DNA of 64,000 nt from Cryptomeria japonica (Eukaryota > Streptophyta > Pinopsida > Cupressales > Cupressaceae): contig NC_081414.1 of NCBI RefSeq assembly GCF_030272615.1, positions 2,231,501 through 2,295,500 on the forward strand, in the 5' to 3' direction. Made by a program: the position numbers and the translations under genes. This document shows, piece by piece, positions 61,305 through 64,000 of the stretch; the first letter of the stretch is position 1, and the number at the start of each line of letters is the position of its first letter. The notes under the pieces are model-generated. The model made no database searches. It had not been told where the DNA came from and saw nothing but the letters and a program-made list of their open reading frames with translations.

Positions 61305-61331
<27 letters not shown>
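61305..61331. repeat. (TA)n microsatellite
   Basis: About 13 TA units, directly before the GC-rich segment that starts near 61335. Confidence 0.95.
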
Positions 61332-61333
<2 letters not shown>

Positions 61334-61407
61334 CATATCGGGATGGGGGAGTTGGGGGCTCTACCCCGCCCCGCCCCTTGGTGGACGCCGTGGTGTGGGC
61401 ACAACCG

Positions 61408-61655
61408 TCACTGTGGGTTAACCATAGTGGACGGATCATGCTGCCACTATGGTTAACCCACAGTGGACGGCCTCGGCCGCCACATTGGTTAACCATAGTG
61501 GACAGTCATGGCCGCCAGTGTGGTTAAAACACAGTGGATGATCATGGCCACCATTGTGGTTAAACCATACTGGACGACCACGGCCGCCACTATGGTGTAA
61601 CCATAGTGGATGGTTTGGCCGCCACTATGGCTAACCACAGTGGTCGGTTTGGCCT
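61408..61655. repeat. GC-rich hairpin minisatellite, 7 units of 34-36 bp
   Basis: Units start near 61408, 61444, 61480, 61515, 61551, 61587 and 61622. The unit is roughly CCACTATGGTTAACCATAG-TGG-ACGG.CATGGCCG: its first 22 bases are close to a perfect palindrome centred on GTTAAC, so each unit can fold into a hairpin. Units differ by a few bases each. The block sits in otherwise AT-rich DNA. Confidence 0.85.
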
Positions 61656-62440
61656 CCATCCCTCCTCCCTGCTGACTTACACATTGCCTTGGCCGCCATG
61701 TCCAAAAGATTCCCTGCAACAAAATAATAAACCAAGGACATAAAGAAAGGAATGGATAAGTTTGGAAGTTATTAAAAAAAGAGATAACAAAAAAAATAAT
61801 AATAAAAAAAAGTGGGGAAAACCCTAAATAGGGTTATACCCACATGTTCTTTTAAATAAAAGAATAAAATAATAAGGGAGGGGTTTGTAATTTTAAATAA
61901 GTTTTGGGGGGGGAAATTTCCTGATCATTAGTAATGAAATTTTTATGGGGAAAGATTTATAATTTTTGTTAGAAGATGAATTGATTTTATATAGGAATTA
62001 TGGGGTTCTCAATTCATTGGTTAGATTATATTATTAGATGCAAGAATATATATGTAAATGTTTAATTTTTTATTAACATTTATTAATAGGTATTGTTAAT
62101 GCATAATGAATAGTTTAATTTAAAAAGGGATAACAAGTAAATAAAAAAAAAAAGGAGGAAAAATTTATAACAATTTAATTATAGATACATAAATACATTT
62201 TGGAAATTTTAATGGGATACTTTAGTTGGAATAATTTAATGAAGGGTTTTAAATGATTATTATTGGTTTTGTGAGGGGGTATTGTAGTGGAATAATATAT
62301 TTGTAAAATAAATCAATGGACTTCATCTTTTGAATTTATTTAACCCAAGAGAACCTTTTAGTAAATAATTTAATTAATATAATGACATTTGACACTTTAT
62401 TTTTAACTACTCAATTAATTAATGCTAATGCATCGATTTT
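61656..62440. other. AT-rich sequence, nothing recognised
   Basis: Many A and T runs, with a G-run at 61906-61913. No gene, LTR end or primer-binding site seen. Confidence 0.5.
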
Positions 62441-62462
62441 GTATTATTATTATTATTATTTT
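62441..62462. repeat. (ATT)n microsatellite
   Basis: About seven TTA units. Confidence 0.9.
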
Positions 62463-63017
62463 TCAATAAAAGTGGCATAGCCACTAAACTTTTTTATATT
62501 ATTTTTAATAAGATTTTTACAATGGGTTCAACAAAGGCATACTGGCAGGAAAGAACCCGCAAGAAAACCTCTGGTTGTCGCCTTGAGAAGGAAACTATAC
62601 TACCCTTACAAAATATGAGGATCCTAATGACCCAAAAACTCATCCAAACCCATATAGATGCCCTATATACATAGACCCCATAGGGCGCATATCTCAATTG
62701 ATTAAAAAACTCGGTTGGTTACAAAAGCGGGGCTGAATTGCAAAAAGGTTTACAACAAGAAGAACCAGGAGCCCATCAACTGATAACAACAGTTAGATAT
62801 AAAAAGAAGTGAAACCAAGGAGGACTGAAATTGGAACAGACCAGAAATCTCCAACTCCATAGAATTGAGAAAATGAGAACTAACCAAAATCCATCTCCAA
62901 AAAACATTCTGCAAAAAAAATATGAGATATCTACAAAGGTAGGAACCGTTAGTCCAAAAACCAATTACTCGAGCTTTCCTCCGGAGGAGAAGGTCTGGCA
63001 TTTTGAGGAACCAGTGC

Positions 63018-63341
63018 CTATATGGGAATCACGGGGAGAGGAGTTGCAAATGAAGCAAACCAGAAATTAATTAGAGCATGAAGACCAACTAACACATCCC
63101 GAGCTCTAACCAAAACCTGGGGAGATATAAAACCAGACAAACTTTCCATAGATTTTAGAGGTTCATCAATAGTATCACAGATCAAGCCCATTCTAATTTT
63201 AGAGAGCAAATGCCCATAGTGCCCATCTTCCAAAAGATTTTGAAGAGAAAGAAAACCCCCATAAGGAAGAGTACCCATATCAAAAATATAACTATCCAAA
63301 GCTAACCCAAGATGATGTATATCAAGCATTGGAGGCACCAC
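63018..63341 (-). pseudogene. Unidentified ORF remnant
   Basis: A 107-codon minus-strand frame (MVPPMLDIHHLGLALDSYIF..., ending ATPLPVIPI) with normal protein-like composition in very AT-rich surroundings. In-frame sequence continues upstream to about 63480 through one TAG, and related open text in other frames runs down to about 62500, so it may be part of a longer decayed gene or a non-LTR element. I do not recognise the family. No signal peptide, membrane segment or catalytic motif is evident. Confidence 0.35.
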
Positions 63342-63489
63342 AAATTTTGATGCAATAAGCTGGACCAGAGTTTTATCTCACAGAAGATCATAACATATAG
63401 TAAAAAAATAAGACAAAACTTCTGAAAAAGAGATAAAAGAAGGAGAGAGCAACCAACGATTACCCACCACCCTACAATTTTGCATTATT

Positions 63490-64000
63490 ATTGATTTAAT
63501 AGATTCAAGAATTAATTAAGTTATAACGAAGAGATTATAATTATCAATGATTTAGGGAAACTTGATATCCCTTTACTTAGATAAATAATTGATATTAATT
63601 CAAGAAATTACATATTAATGTCAATTTAGTAGAATTGGGCTATTTAAATATTAAAAAATGTAATAAAAATTGAAGGGGCTTTTGAGAAAATTTATTTAAT
63701 ATCTAAAAGGATATTGTCCTTATAAAATTTATTTATTCTGCTTTGATAATAGGAGTTATCGTAATTGTTGCGTAAGTGAAAAATCTAATTCTATTGCTTA
63801 GGAGTTTAAGTTGAAACCTAAGACTTCTACTTAAATTTTAATTCATCTCTCACTTTAGAAAACCATTTTAATATCAATTAAGATTTCGTTTGGTACAACT
63901 TGTTAAGTTATCACATCTAATTAAACATAGGTCACACGTAATTAAGTGTTCAAAAAAAATTGTTGTTGTGTTTTTGCCCAAAAGTTTGGGCATGACATGT
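63490..64000. other. AT-rich sequence, nothing recognised
   Basis: No ORF, repeat or LTR terminus that I can support. Confidence 0.5.

Noticed and set aside
61335-61500. Pro/Gly-rich minus-strand frame over the GC-rich block
   Set aside because: Produced by the minisatellite and the TA array; no protein family resemblance.

Overview
The window is plant nuclear DNA made of nested, decayed LTR retrotransposons. I found no intact host gene. The deep nesting, 1.4-1.7 kb LTRs, abundant Tat, chromovirus and copia lineages and heavy nonsense decay fit a large seed-plant genome, probably a gymnosperm. The organism is inference. The nesting map is read from LTR ends (TG...CA), primer-binding sites, polypurine tracts and target-site duplications (TSDs).

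Layout: (1) 1-4520, a minus-strand Tekay/Del-like chromovirus, cut off in gag. (2) 4521-35552, a plus-strand Tat-lineage element (Tat1). Only 139 bp of its 5' LTR survive. It has a 3 kb leader, gag-protease-G-patch, RT, two RNase H domains and integrase, and its 3' LTR is complete. Between integrase and the 3' LTR it carries an antisense gene for a plant mobile domain (PMD) protein, with its own TATA box and a likely intron. (3) Inside that antisense gene, at 16864-31140, sits a Galadriel-like chromovirus in the tandem form LTR-internal-LTR-internal-LTR, flanked by one near-perfect TSD. (4) Tat1 itself is inserted in the RT gene of a second, minus-strand Tat element (Tat2). Tat2 pieces lie at 35553-35748, 37171-38147 and 45712-49509. 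They are separated by a solo copia LTR (35759-37160) and by a copia element, Copia1 (38153-45706, TSD TAGCC). (5) 49510 to about 51660 is chromovirus LTR-like. (6) 51963-60384 is a solo copia LTR split by Copia2 (52563-60238, minus). (7) 60385-64000 is AT-rich, with long TA arrays, a GC-rich hairpin minisatellite and one unidentified ORF remnant.

The most interesting object is the Tat1 antisense PMD gene. Its reading frame stays open to frameshift comparison for about 649 codons across the 14.3 kb insertion, yet it holds about 20 premature stops, all TAG or TGA. Its intron and the sense leader of Tat1 share a many-times repeated octamer, TAGCGCAT, always in the sense of the transcript that carries it. 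The sense genomic RNA would therefore hold complementary repeat clusters at its two ends.

Nearly every coding region here is dead. Most breaks are single transitions at CAG, CGA or TGG codons, which suggests decay dominated by methyl-cytosine deamination.
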